36,417 bases of DNA from a virus, in IMG/VR virus record IMGVR_UViG_3300044729_001348, positions 1 through 36,417 of that record; one strand, 5' to 3'. The first letter of the stretch is position 1; each line of letters starts with the position of its first letter. The translations under genes and the position numbers were made by a program. The notes under the pieces were generated by a model. That model saw only the letters and a list, made by a program, of their open reading frames with translations, was not told the origin of the DNA and made no database searches. Shown piece after piece: positions 27,639 through 36,093 of the stretch.

Positions 27639-30600
27639 ATGGTCCACGCCAACCCGAACGACTTTGCTGTCATGCTCAACCCGCAGTCCAAGAACGCGGA
27701 GAACGTGGGCAAATGGATCTCCGAGCACATGGACGCTCGAACCGATCCAGCCAGCAAAACACCGGGTGCACCACCGCTCTACGGACAAGACGCTGTTCCG
27801 CACTTGCTGACGTACCAGTCGATCGTAGGCAGCTTCTCCCGTGCGTATGTCAATCCCGATGAAGCAATGCGGGATTCGATCGAGAACGCCCACCTGATGG
27901 AGAAGGACGTCGGCCTGCTGGAATCGGTCGAATGCCGCCAACGATTAACTGCCCTGTTAGATTGGGAGATTAAGCCGGAAGACGAGAAGTGCCAGTACCA
28001 AGTCAGCCTGGCTCAGGAACTCCAGCGAATCATCAGCCGCATCCGGAACTTCACCAAGTATCGCATGTGGTTGATGAAGGCGATCTGGTCCGGCAGGTCC
28101 GGCATTCAGCACAAGTACGGCTACACTCGCGTCAATGGCGCAATGCGAATGATGCCGACGCCGCTTCATCGGGACCATAACGGCTGGATGCCAATCAACG
28201 GCGACAAGCTGGTTTTCCGCTACGAAGACGGCTGGATGGACTCGGAAGAGGGAGCGTACCCGCACCAGATGGGTATCCGCGTCGGGACTAACCCCGGCAA
28301 GGGAAAGATGAGGATTCACCGGGATTACAAGCTGGAGCCAGTCTCTGACGGCCTTGCGTTGTTCCTGAAGCCCTACGAGCGTGACACTTTTTGCGTTCAC
28401 AAGCATTTCATTGAAGACGCCGACTTCCATCACAGTTACTTCGCAGGTTCTGTGCACGGGATCGGCATTCGGTCCAAAATCTATTGGGAATGGTTTCTGA
28501 AGCAGGAAGCCTTTGCATTCCTGATGCAGTACCTCGAACGCTCAGCAGGCGGCATCGAGGTCTGGACCTACCCGATGGGAGATCCAAAGGCACTGGAAGC
28601 CACTCAAGCAGCCGCCAAGGAAAAGATGGCAAACGGGCGGAATATCGTATTCTTCCCGAAGCCAATGGGTGACGACTCCGAATCGTACAAGTTCGAGGTA
28701 ATCGAGCCGGGTGCTATGGGGCTGGACATCATGCAGAACATCATCGAAAACTATTTCGGTGGTCGCCTGAAACGCTACATCCTCGGGCAAGAGCTTTCCA
28801 CTGAGGCGAAAGCTACTGGCATGGGTTCCGGCGTTGCTGAGGCCCACATGGACACACTCAGCCAGATCGTTCAGTTCGACGCCAGCAACCTCGAAGAGAC
28901 GCTGACGCACGAGCTTGTCAGGTACATCCAGCAGTTGAACTTCCCTGAAACAATGGGATGGCACATGCGGATGAGCCTGAAGACAAAGGACGACAAGACG
29001 CAGGAACGTCTGGAAGCACTCAGCGCGGCCTACCAGATGGGAGCCAGTATTGCTGAATCTGAGGTGTTCAAAACCCTCGGACTATCTGCCCCGACAAGTG
29101 GGGAGAAAGTGCTTTCCATGCAGTCTCAGCAGCCCGCTATGGGTATGCCAGGAATGCCCGGAATGCCGCCAATGGGTGGTAATCCCGATGGGGACAATTC
29201 GGGGCTGGATATGCCTCAAGGTGGGGGTGATTTTCCCGATGGGGAAAACGAGGATGACGGCGAGCAAGATCCTGTCGATTTGATCCGGTCGCTGATGGAG
29301 CAGTATGCCCAGCAGATCGAGCGTGAACGCTACGGAACACAGGGCATGTTCAAGTGGGATGAGACTCTGCACCCACGCGAGTCATCAACGGACATGGTTC
29401 ACAAGGCCGGGCAGTTCACATCGAAGAAGACTGCACCGCAGCAAAAGAGCCTTTTCGAAGGCGTGACACCAGTGGCTAAGCAATCTAGCCGATTCTCCGG
29501 GAAGCCACGTTCTGGCCGTAAGGCACTGAACGACCGAATCCGCAGCCTGTTTGCCGAACACGCCGAGAGCCGTCAGAAGCAATTGAGCTTTGACGATCCG
29601 GTTGAAACTCCGGCCCCAGTTCCAGAGCCAAAACCCGTGTCTCACCGTGAGACAGAGACACCACAGGCCGAAAACACTGAGAAAACGCCGGTTCCGGCAC
29701 CTGAGCCACCTCCATTGAATGAAATGGCCCGCATCGCCGCTGGATATCAGTTGCACGGGATGCGAGCAGAACCAGAGGACGACCGACTTGCGAGACAGCA
29801 CCAGAAACACATGACAAAATCAGCCTTAGATAACTGGCTGATGAACAAGTTCAATATTGACTCATTTACAGCACGGGGCGTCAGCAACGCCGCTGGTGAA
29901 ATGAATCCATACACAGTTGAAGGCTCTGGGACAGTTGGGGGAACAAAAGTCAGATGGACTCATAAAACCAAAGAGCCGTCGCTAGAAGAAATTGGCGAGA
30001 CACCTTGGAGTCAGAAGCCAGAACCAGTGTCGCCACCTAAAGCTGTTGAACAGACTGCACCGCAATCCCGACAGGATACCCGACAACCTGACGGGAACCC
30101 ACCGAAACGTCGGATGATGGGAGCCAATCCCGACAGCATGAAGGCAGTTGCACAGCCAGCCGCCCCACCTGTCCAGCCTAAGCCACAGCCTGCCCCGCAA
30201 AAACAAGCTGATCAGCCAAGCGTGGAAACAGTACCGCAGCCGAATAACCAACCGGCTGTAGCCGCACAACCTGTCGGCACTTCTGAACAAGTGCCGACAA
30301 GCAGTAACGCTGAACCTGCCTCTGGCGACGTATCAAAGCGTAATCAGTTGGTGACGGACAATTTCCATCTCGTGGCTCAGACTGTTCGCATGATGCAGAA
30401 ACAGGGATGGGCTACCCGTGACTCCGACGCTGCCGAATCAGCCGCTATGGACGGACTGATGAAGGCTGCCGAGAAATGGGACGGATCAACCGACTTCGCA
30501 ACATACGCCAAGAATGGCATGGCTCAGGCAATTAAGAACCTGAACCGCCGCAAGATGGACAAGATCACCAGCAATCAATCCGGCGATGACGAGACTGATC

Positions 30601-31439
30601 CGCTTGCCAACGTAGCCGGTCGCAGTTATGAGCCGGACTACGGAGACGACGAACGGGCTAAACTCGACAAGGCAATTAGTAGCCTTGGCAATGAGCAGGA
30701 TCAGTGGCTAGTCAAAGCGTGGTTCTCTGGTGAAGACGAAGGCGGAAACACCATCAATCAGTCACAAGCGGCTGAGTCCTACAACAGTAAGTTTGGGCAG
30801 AACCTTACACGTCAGGCAATTGGCTACCGTGCAACTCAACTGCTGAAGAAACTCCAGTCTCAACTTGCCAGTGATCCAGACCAGTACGCAGCAGTCCGAA
30901 ACATGATCATCCGCTACTACCGCCGTGAGATCATTGGGCTTCAGAAAGAACGCTACGAGCGACGTCAGGACCGCACGATCCGGGAAGCGGCTGAGTACAC
31001 GGAAACTGATCCAACCGATGCACAGATCAAAGCTGGCAACTACAAGAAAGGACGGTTCTCGTGGAACGGTATGCAGATTGTCATCGAGAACCCAAGAGGA
31101 TCAGTCCGCCGAGGCGTTGCCTCAAATGGAGAAATCTGGAAACGAGATATGACTGCCCACTATGGGTATATCTCCGGGACAAAAGGCACGGATGGCGATC
31201 AGGTTGACGTCTTCATGGGACGCAACCCGGAAAGCGAAGTTGTGTTCGTCATCTGCCAGACCAACAAAGATGGATCATTCGACGAGCATAAGGCAATCCT
31301 CGGAACGACGAACAAACGCAAGGCTTGTGACCTGTACCTGTCGCACTACCCGAAAGGCTGGAAGTGTGGCGAGGTTGTGGCAATGACCGTCTCACAATTC
31401 AAGGAGTGGTTGAACAGTGGAGAATGCTGCCATGAATAA
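27639..31439 (+). CDS. Portal protein fused to a sigma-factor-like region and a pyrophosphatase-like domain
   Basis: A 1266-residue multidomain protein. Residues about 1-490 match Mu gp29-type (DUF935) portals: YQSIVGSFSRAYVNPDEAMRDS, RDTFCVHKHFIEDADFHHSYFAGSVHGIGIRSKIYWEWFLKQEAF. After a Met/Gly-rich linker a WDETLHPRE ... GQFTSKK motif (about 575-595) and QQKSLF occur. A long Pro/Gln linker ends near 895. Residues about 900-975 resemble sigma-70 region 2 (NFHLVAQTVRMM, DGLMKAAEKWDGSTDFATYAKNGMAQAIK), and 1035-1075 a region-4-like HTH. From about 1124 (DPTDAQIKAGNYKKGRF, VRRGVASNGEIWKRDMTAHYGYISGTKGTDGDQVDVFMG) it matches the phage inorganic-pyrophosphatase-like domain. It may be cleaved into parts. 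Confidence 0.8.
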   Translation: MVHANPNDFAVMLNPQSKNAENVGKWISEHMDARTDPASKTPGAPPLYGQDAVPHLLTYQSIVGSFSRAYVNPDEAMRDSIENAHLMEKDVGLLESVECRQRLTALLDWEIKPEDEKCQYQVSLAQELQRIISRIRNFTKYRMWLMKAIWSGRSGIQHKYGYTRVNGAMRMMPTPLHRDHNGWMPINGDKLVFRYEDGWMDSEEGAYPHQMGIRVGTNPGKGKMRIHRDYKLEPVSDGLALFLKPYERDTFCVHKHFIEDADFHHSYFAGSVHGIGIRSKIYWEWFLKQEAFAFLMQYLERSAGGIEVWTYPMGDPKALEATQAAAKEKMANGRNIVFFPKPMGDDSESYKFEVIEPGAMGLDIMQNIIENYFGGRLKRYILGQELSTEAKATGMGSGVAEAHMDTLSQIVQFDASNLEETLTHELVRYIQQLNFPETMGWHMRMSLKTKDDKTQERLEALSAAYQMGASIAESEVFKTLGLSAPTSGEKVLSMQSQQPAMGMPGMPGMPPMGGNPDGDNSGLDMPQGGGDFPDGENEDDGEQDPVDLIRSLMEQYAQQIERERYGTQGMFKWDETLHPRESSTDMVHKAGQFTSKKTAPQQKSLFEGVTPVAKQSSRFSGKPRSGRKALNDRIRSLFAEHAESRQKQLSFDDPVETPAPVPEPKPVSHRETETPQAENTEKTPVPAPEPPPLNEMARIAAGYQLHGMRAEPEDDRLARQHQKHMTKSALDNWLMNKFNIDSFTARGVSNAAGEMNPYTVEGSGTVGGTKVRWTHKTKEPSLEEIGETPWSQKPEPVSPPKAVEQTAPQSRQDTRQPDGNPPKRRMMGANPDSMKAVAQPAAPPVQPKPQPAPQKQADQPSVETVPQPNNQPAVAAQPVGTSEQVPTSSNAEPASGDVSKRNQLVTDNFHLVAQTVRMMQKQGWATRDSDAAESAAMDGLMKAAEKWDGSTDFATYAKNGMAQAIKNLNRRKMDKITSNQSGDDETDPLANVAGRSYEPDYGDDERAKLDKAISSLGNEQDQWLVKAWFSGEDEGGNTINQSQAAESYNSKFGQNLTRQAIGYRATQLLKKLQSQLASDPDQYAAVRNMIIRYYRREIIGLQKERYERRQDRTIREAAEYTETDPTDAQIKAGNYKKGRFSWNGMQIVIENPRGSVRRGVASNGEIWKRDMTAHYGYISGTKGTDGDQVDVFMGRNPESEVVFVICQTNKDGSFDEHKAILGTTNKRKACDLYLSHYPKGWKCGEVVAMTVSQFKEWLNSGECCHE
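29638..29654. repeat. parS-like 17-bp palindrome, copy 3 (inside the portal fusion gene)
   Basis: TGTCTCAC-C-GTGAGACA is the exact reverse complement of copies 1 and 2, differing from them on the plus strand only in the central base. It encodes V-S-H-R-E-T in a disordered Pro-rich linker. The three copies sit at roughly 2.8, 15.2 and 29.6 kb. Confidence 0.7.
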
Positions 31440-34400
31440 CGACGTTGATCAGTACGCTCAGCAGAAATCGTTATTTGGCGATGAGCCAGCAACACCACAT
31501 CCCAAGGGATTCCGCGAGGAACTGCACGCACGGGAAAAGGATAACATCCCGAACCCTAACCGGCATCCGGGACAGTTTGCACCGAAGGGCGGTAGTAACC
31601 CGCTTCTGAAGGTGGTCGAGCATGATCACGGCTGGACAGCGAGTGCGATGCTGAAGGACGGCAAGGAGTTCCGTGTTGAAGGTAAGGACCGCCGCGAAGC
31701 TATTGGTAACGCTATTCGTGCTGGCGAGCGAATGGGCGTCATCTTTGATCCACCAGCAGCAGAGCCAAAGATTGGCGGGCTGTTTGGAGGATCGTTCGAC
31801 GAAAAGGCACACCCACGAGAAACAAAGAACCACGACGGCAAACAGGCCGGTCAGTTTGCTCCAAAGCATCAGGCCGAAGAAGCCCCGTTCGTTTTGCAGA
31901 GACCAAAAAAGAATCTGTCAGTTCCATCGTTCGGCAGTAACACCAACACGAAGCAGTCTGCACTGTTCGATGTTGGCAAGAAGAATGAACTGCCGGGGCA
32001 GGAACTGCTGTTCAATTCGGACGCTGGAGACCTGCACAACCCGAAAACGATGGAGAACAAGGCTAAACCTGTCAGCCGTGATTCATTCATGGCACAGCAG
32101 GGAGCCGCAAGTATGGGGCACTCTGAACCTGCATTACATCGACTTCCGGGAGTCAAGGACAACAGGAAGCAGGAACTGATTGCCAGGCAGGCTGAGAAGG
32201 CCACTGAATGGCAGAGCAAACGTGATACTGCGTCTACACAATACGACGAGGCAGTTCAGCGTGGCGAAGTGCGGGAGCCAACTCGAATCGAACGATTAGC
32301 CACTGCTGCCGGTGGCCACCCTGATAATGAATCGACACAAGCAGCCATTCGGCTATTGTCCAAAACGATTGCCGAAGAACAGGTGAAGAATAATGAAAAC
32401 ATTGGCATCACAATGGAGCGGCATGGCGTCACAATCAAAGGGCACCCGAACTATCGCCTGATCCGCAAGCAGGTCATGGACAACACCGACGCACTCAGGG
32501 AGCAGGCGAAGCCTCAGCCATCTCCGGCACGCCAAAGGGCGATGGACGCTCAAATGACGAAGTCGTTGTCAGATGAGGAATCCATACACCGAATGGCACC
32601 CGGTGCAAACAAGCGGCAGGCATTCGAGAAGGAATCCGGGGAACGTCAGCGAGAGTCTCTTGCTGAATCCAATCGGTTTAATGAAAACCTGATAACAATT
32701 GCAGCCGATGACATCAGCAAACTTCGCAAGCAAGATGTTGACAGGGTTCTGAGATCAGCACCAGACGAACGACGAGGAGCACTGGAAAGCTGGATCATTA
32801 AACGGCGGCCAGAATTGGCACAGGAAGTCAATGAGGTATCTGAAGAGATCCTTCAAGAGCGAGCAGCCCGACTTGACGCTGAAGAAGCAAAGCAAGCAGA
32901 ACAAAAGCCGCATCCGTTCGAGAAGTCCCCACGAGTCAAAGAGGATTTCGATAACGCAGTGAAGTCTCTTGCCAAAGATCCCGGCTATGTAAACTTCACA
33001 ATGTACGAACAGCACGCACATCCAGACTTCCTGCCTGAATTGCTAAAGCACGTTCGGGATAATCATCTTGAGTTGTTCGAAAAGATCGTGCGAATGAGTT
33101 CCGGAAAAGGATCATCCGGAGCACGAAAGTTTGCATTGAAAAAGATCGAGGCACCATCAGAGCCAGCAGTCAAATACTCCAGAGCCTACGAGCAATTCGA
33201 AGAAGAAGCTGAACGCTACTTCCGAGACTACACGCTTTACGACGTGGACCGTTACGGCATGGGTGGCGGGATCATGAAACTGATTCTGTCGATGATGGCC
33301 ATGCACGCTATGTCGAGCATGATCAACAACCAATCGCAGGCTAGACAGCAAAGACAGAAGCCTTCAGCGGCTGCACCGACCACGCCAAGCAATCAGGACT
33401 TCGAGAAGCTACACCCTCGGGCACAGACGGAATCAGGCAACAGTAAGCCTGGACAGTTTGCGAAGAAGCCAGAAAGCCAGCGTCAGCCGTCACCACCACC
33501 GCAGCCACGCCCGGTTAGACCTCTGACGGAACGACCGGACAAGCAGGCTCAGTTATCGCAGTCGCCGCCTACGCAGCAGCAACAGCAACCTGCACCTGTC
33601 ACGCCTAAACCGTGGCTTGCAGAACCCGGCAGCCCAAAACCTGACGTTACAGCCTACGATCTGGACCCACGACGTGGAACGCCGGAGCAGAAGGCGGCAG
33701 CAATGCAACGCCGCATGGATCGCGACAGCGGAGCACCGCAGCAGCCTATGCAGACTCCAACCGATCCAAACACGGCACGAATTGCTGAAATCTGGCACGG
33801 AAAAGACTCAGGGCAGGCTGAAGACTTCGGAGCAGGCGTTGACGTCACGCCTCAGCCACTGAAAACGGAACCGGCTGCACCGAATCCACGGAAGAAGACT
33901 CTGCCGGACGGTGTAACACCGAATCCAGCCTACAATCCTCAGCAGATCACTGCTAAGCCGATCCCACCGAAACCACCTCGACAACGGGCCGAAAAAGCTC
34001 CAGCACCGGAAAAGCCGTCACTACTCGACCGCGAAGTTTCTGATACTGGCAGCAATGCCGATATCTTCGAGAACCCGGCAGCCAAGGCCCGCAGGGAAAA
34101 GGCAGAACTCGACCGGATCACGAAGTTCGACGTGAACGACTTCGCGGAACCGGAAGGAGAAGAAGAATTTGCTGGCGGTGAAGAGTTTAATGTACCAGCC
34201 CCGACAGAAGATCAGTTTGACACGCCTGAACAACTCCAGAAAATGCAGGATTACCGAGCGAGACGACCTACGTCCGAAGATCCTCAGGAGCTTGCTGAAT
34301 GGCGTAAGACAAAGCCAGAGACATTTGAATCAGCAACGAAGAAATGGAATGCCAAGCGGTATCGCCTTAACTCTAAAAACAAGAAGGCAGTTCAGGATGA

Positions 34401-34965
34401 TCCTGAAGAAAACATCTATCAGGTTGCTGAGCAAAATGAGTTCTTGCCAGAGCAGTTCAAAGACCATATCGACGAGATGCAGCGTCATGAACAAGGCGAA
34501 TGGGAACGCCGCGAGAAAGTGAAATCAAACATCCTGAGGGCATGGAACACTGATAGGTCCACTCTTAAAAGAATGGAAAACCGCAATCAGGACCATTCGA
34601 ATCTGCTTGGAGCAGACCAGCTTAAAGGTAGTGTAGCCGATTCCGATCTTTATGAGTTCCTCGGATCTGATGAAGGTGAATGGGCACAGAACGCATGGGC
34701 TATGGTACGTGAAGACACACCACCACGACCGGGAGCACACGATAAGGATTGGCTCAATAGTCACGCCGAGAACTTCAAGAGAATGCAGGCGATGCCGGAA
34801 CCTGACACTGAGTGGTATCCAGAGCCAGAGGACGGAATGCCGTTCAGCCGAAAATCACTGACAAAAGAAATCGACAGGTATTTTCGCCAGCATTTATCAC
34901 GAATCAGGGCCACGAAAGCTAATTCTGATTCACAGTCGTGGACAGCCTTGGATTCTTGGCTGTAG
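31432..34965 (+). CDS. Giant repeat-motif virion protein following the portal
   Basis: I prefer ATG 31432 (1177 residues; GTGGAG upstream) to an in-frame GTG 31417. It starts inside the end of the portal gene. The protein is low in order: Gln/Pro/Glu-rich linkers, a coiled-coil-rich region (about 240-500), one hydrophobic patch (GGIMKLILSMMAMHAMSSM, about 613-631). Three copies of a motif also in the portal fusion occur, H-(P/A)-R-x ... G-Q-F-A-x-K at about 29-52, 125-145 and 660-678. Short Q-x-(S/A/L)-L-F boxes recur (residues 10-15, 174-179, 188-193). I cannot assign a catalytic function. Position after the portal is where Mu gpF-like proteins lie; it may be an internal or ejected protein. 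Confidence 0.65.
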   Translation: MNNDVDQYAQQKSLFGDEPATPHPKGFREELHAREKDNIPNPNRHPGQFAPKGGSNPLLKVVEHDHGWTASAMLKDGKEFRVEGKDRREAIGNAIRAGERMGVIFDPPAAEPKIGGLFGGSFDEKAHPRETKNHDGKQAGQFAPKHQAEEAPFVLQRPKKNLSVPSFGSNTNTKQSALFDVGKKNELPGQELLFNSDAGDLHNPKTMENKAKPVSRDSFMAQQGAASMGHSEPALHRLPGVKDNRKQELIARQAEKATEWQSKRDTASTQYDEAVQRGEVREPTRIERLATAAGGHPDNESTQAAIRLLSKTIAEEQVKNNENIGITMERHGVTIKGHPNYRLIRKQVMDNTDALREQAKPQPSPARQRAMDAQMTKSLSDEESIHRMAPGANKRQAFEKESGERQRESLAESNRFNENLITIAADDISKLRKQDVDRVLRSAPDERRGALESWIIKRRPELAQEVNEVSEEILQERAARLDAEEAKQAEQKPHPFEKSPRVKEDFDNAVKSLAKDPGYVNFTMYEQHAHPDFLPELLKHVRDNHLELFEKIVRMSSGKGSSGARKFALKKIEAPSEPAVKYSRAYEQFEEEAERYFRDYTLYDVDRYGMGGGIMKLILSMMAMHAMSSMINNQSQARQQRQKPSAAAPTTPSNQDFEKLHPRAQTESGNSKPGQFAKKPESQRQPSPPPQPRPVRPLTERPDKQAQLSQSPPTQQQQQPAPVTPKPWLAEPGSPKPDVTAYDLDPRRGTPEQKAAAMQRRMDRDSGAPQQPMQTPTDPNTARIAEIWHGKDSGQAEDFGAGVDVTPQPLKTEPAAPNPRKKTLPDGVTPNPAYNPQQITAKPIPPKPPRQRAEKAPAPEKPSLLDREVSDTGSNADIFENPAAKARREKAELDRITKFDVNDFAEPEGEEEFAGGEEFNVPAPTEDQFDTPEQLQKMQDYRARRPTSEDPQELAEWRKTKPETFESATKKWNAKRYRLNSKNKKAVQDDPEENIYQVAEQNEFLPEQFKDHIDEMQRHEQGEWERREKVKSNILRAWNTDRSTLKRMENRNQDHSNLLGADQLKGSVADSDLYEFLGSDEGEWAQNAWAMVREDTPPRPGAHDKDWLNSHAENFKRMQAMPEPDTEWYPEPEDGMPFSRKSLTKEIDRYFRQHLSRIRATKANSDSQSWTALDSWL

Positions 34966-34990
34966 AATACTGCCCACATAACCAGACATT

Positions 34991-35004
34991 TGCAAAGGAT
35001 TGCA
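34991..35004 (+). promoter_or_regulatory. AGGA-loop hairpin before gene 35008
   Basis: TGCAA (34991-34995) pairs perfectly with TTGCA (35000-35004) around AGGA, the Shine-Dalgarno for ATG 35008. It follows a CTGCCCA box (34969-34975) after the previous stop codon. Confidence 0.6.
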
Positions 35005-35007
35005 TGA

Positions 35008-35361
35008 ATGGCACAGAATCACCCGGAAGAACTGTCGGTCGCAAGATCCACGGCATTCAACGCGACAGGAACAACAACTGCGACCTCTCAAGCATTTGTC
35101 GCAGGCTGGCAGGTGACTAACACCAATGCCTCCGCACGATACTTGAAACTGTACAACAAGGCGACAGCCGCCACACAAGCCGATACGCCGGTGGTCACGA
35201 TTCACCTGCCCGCGTCGTCCACAGTCAATTACAGCATCCCCGGAAGCATTCGTTTTTCGGCTGGACTGTCTATTCGGTGCGTCACGGGAGTAGCTGACAA
35301 CGACACAACTGGGGCTGGAGCCGGTGAAGTTTACGCCCATGTCTTTTACAAGGTTCGCTAG
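35008..35361 (+). CDS. Small beta-rich virion protein
   Basis: A 117-residue protein: ARSTAFNATGTTTATSQAFVAGWQVTNTNASARYLKLYNKAT, then TPVVTIHLPASSTVNYSIPGSIRFSAGLSIRCVTGVADNDTTGAGAGEV. The pattern 'S-A-R-Y-L-K-L-Y-N-K-A' ... 'P-G-x-I-R-F-x-x-G-L-x-I' is one I recall from small phage structural proteins near capsid or fibre genes, with no proven role. The leader is a perfect AGGA-loop hairpin. Confidence 0.6.
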   Translation: MAQNHPEELSVARSTAFNATGTTTATSQAFVAGWQVTNTNASARYLKLYNKATAATQADTPVVTIHLPASSTVNYSIPGSIRFSAGLSIRCVTGVADNDTTGAGAGEVYAHVFYKVR

Positions 35362-35363
35362 TC

Positions 35364-35774
35364 ATGGCTGATCTGACAATCACAGCAGCGAATGTTGCCA
35401 AAGGCACTAACGCTGCTGTCACAAGTACATACCTTGCCGGGGCTTCAATTACTGCTGGTCAGGCTGTCTATCTCGACACGACGACCAGCACTATGAAGCT
35501 GGCTGACGCCGACGCACTGGCATCATCTGCCGCGTTTGGCGTTGCCTTGAACTCTGCAGCAACCGGACAGCCGATTGCTGTCCAGCGTTCAGGCAGCATC
35601 ACGATCGGAGCCACAGTAGCAACTGGAGTGGCTTACTACGTTTCGACGACAGCGGGGGGCATCTGCTTGGAATCGGATTTGTCGGCTGGCGACTTTCCGC
35701 ACTTCCTTGGTTTTGCAACCTCAACCACTGTCATCGCTCTCGACCCGAAAGCGTGTGGCGTAGCAAAGGCGTAA
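35364..35774 (+). CDS. Small beta-rich capsid/fibre-associated protein (DUF2190-like)
   Basis: A 136-residue protein, 2 bases after the previous stop. ITAGQAVYLDTTTSTMKLADADALASSAAFGVALNSAATGQPIAVQRSGSITIGATVATGVAYYVSTTAGGICLESDLSAGDF gives the layout of DUF2190-like decoration proteins ('A-G-Q-x-V-Y' ... 'G-V-A-L-N' ... 'V-Q-x-x-G-x-I-x-x-G'). It is a second relative of the decoration fold besides the gene at 15300. A capsid- or fibre-associated role is inferred. Confidence 0.65.
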   Translation: MADLTITAANVAKGTNAAVTSTYLAGASITAGQAVYLDTTTSTMKLADADALASSAAFGVALNSAATGQPIAVQRSGSITIGATVATGVAYYVSTTAGGICLESDLSAGDFPHFLGFATSTTVIALDPKACGVAKA

Positions 35775-35777
35775 CCA

Positions 35778-36047
35778 ATGACCATCGACGCAACCACAAT
35801 GGCAATTATATCTGCTGTAGGAACAACAGGCGTGACAGTTGGAGGGGTTATGTGGAAGTCAATTCGTGCTTTGCATAATGCCACTGTCAAAGAGTTGAAA
35901 GCTCAGAACGCCAAACTGGAAACACGCACCACGGAATGCGAAGAGGACCGCAAGAATCTACACGGCAGACTGAACGATCAGAGCGAACGAATAACAAACA
36001 TCAGCCAGCAGTTAGGCCGACTTGAAGGCAGGATGACAAGAGATTGA
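35778..36047 (+). CDS. Single-pass membrane protein with coiled coil
   Basis: An 89-residue protein. TMAIISAVGTTGVTVGGVMWKSI is a membrane helix, followed by a long charged coiled coil (ATVKELKAQNAKLETRTTECEEDRKNLHGRLNDQSERITNISQQLGRLEGRMTRD). The architecture suits a holin-accessory, spanin-like or phage membrane protein, but no enzyme of a lysis cassette lies in the window. Function unknown; it ends 46 bases before the fibre gene. Confidence 0.6.
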   Translation: MTIDATTMAIISAVGTTGVTVGGVMWKSIRALHNATVKELKAQNAKLETRTTECEEDRKNLHGRLNDQSERITNISQQLGRLEGRMTRD

Positions 36048-36051
36048 AGAT

Positions 36052-36067
36052 CGGATCTGTTGATCCG
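36052..36067 (+). other. Perfect hairpin before the fibre gene
   Basis: CGGATC (36052-36057) pairs perfectly with GATCCG (36062-36067) around TGTT. No T-run follows, so it is not a standard terminator; it lies 26 bases before ATG 36094. Confidence 0.4.
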
Positions 36068-36093
36068 CTGTTGGTAGGAAATTAAGGGTAATC

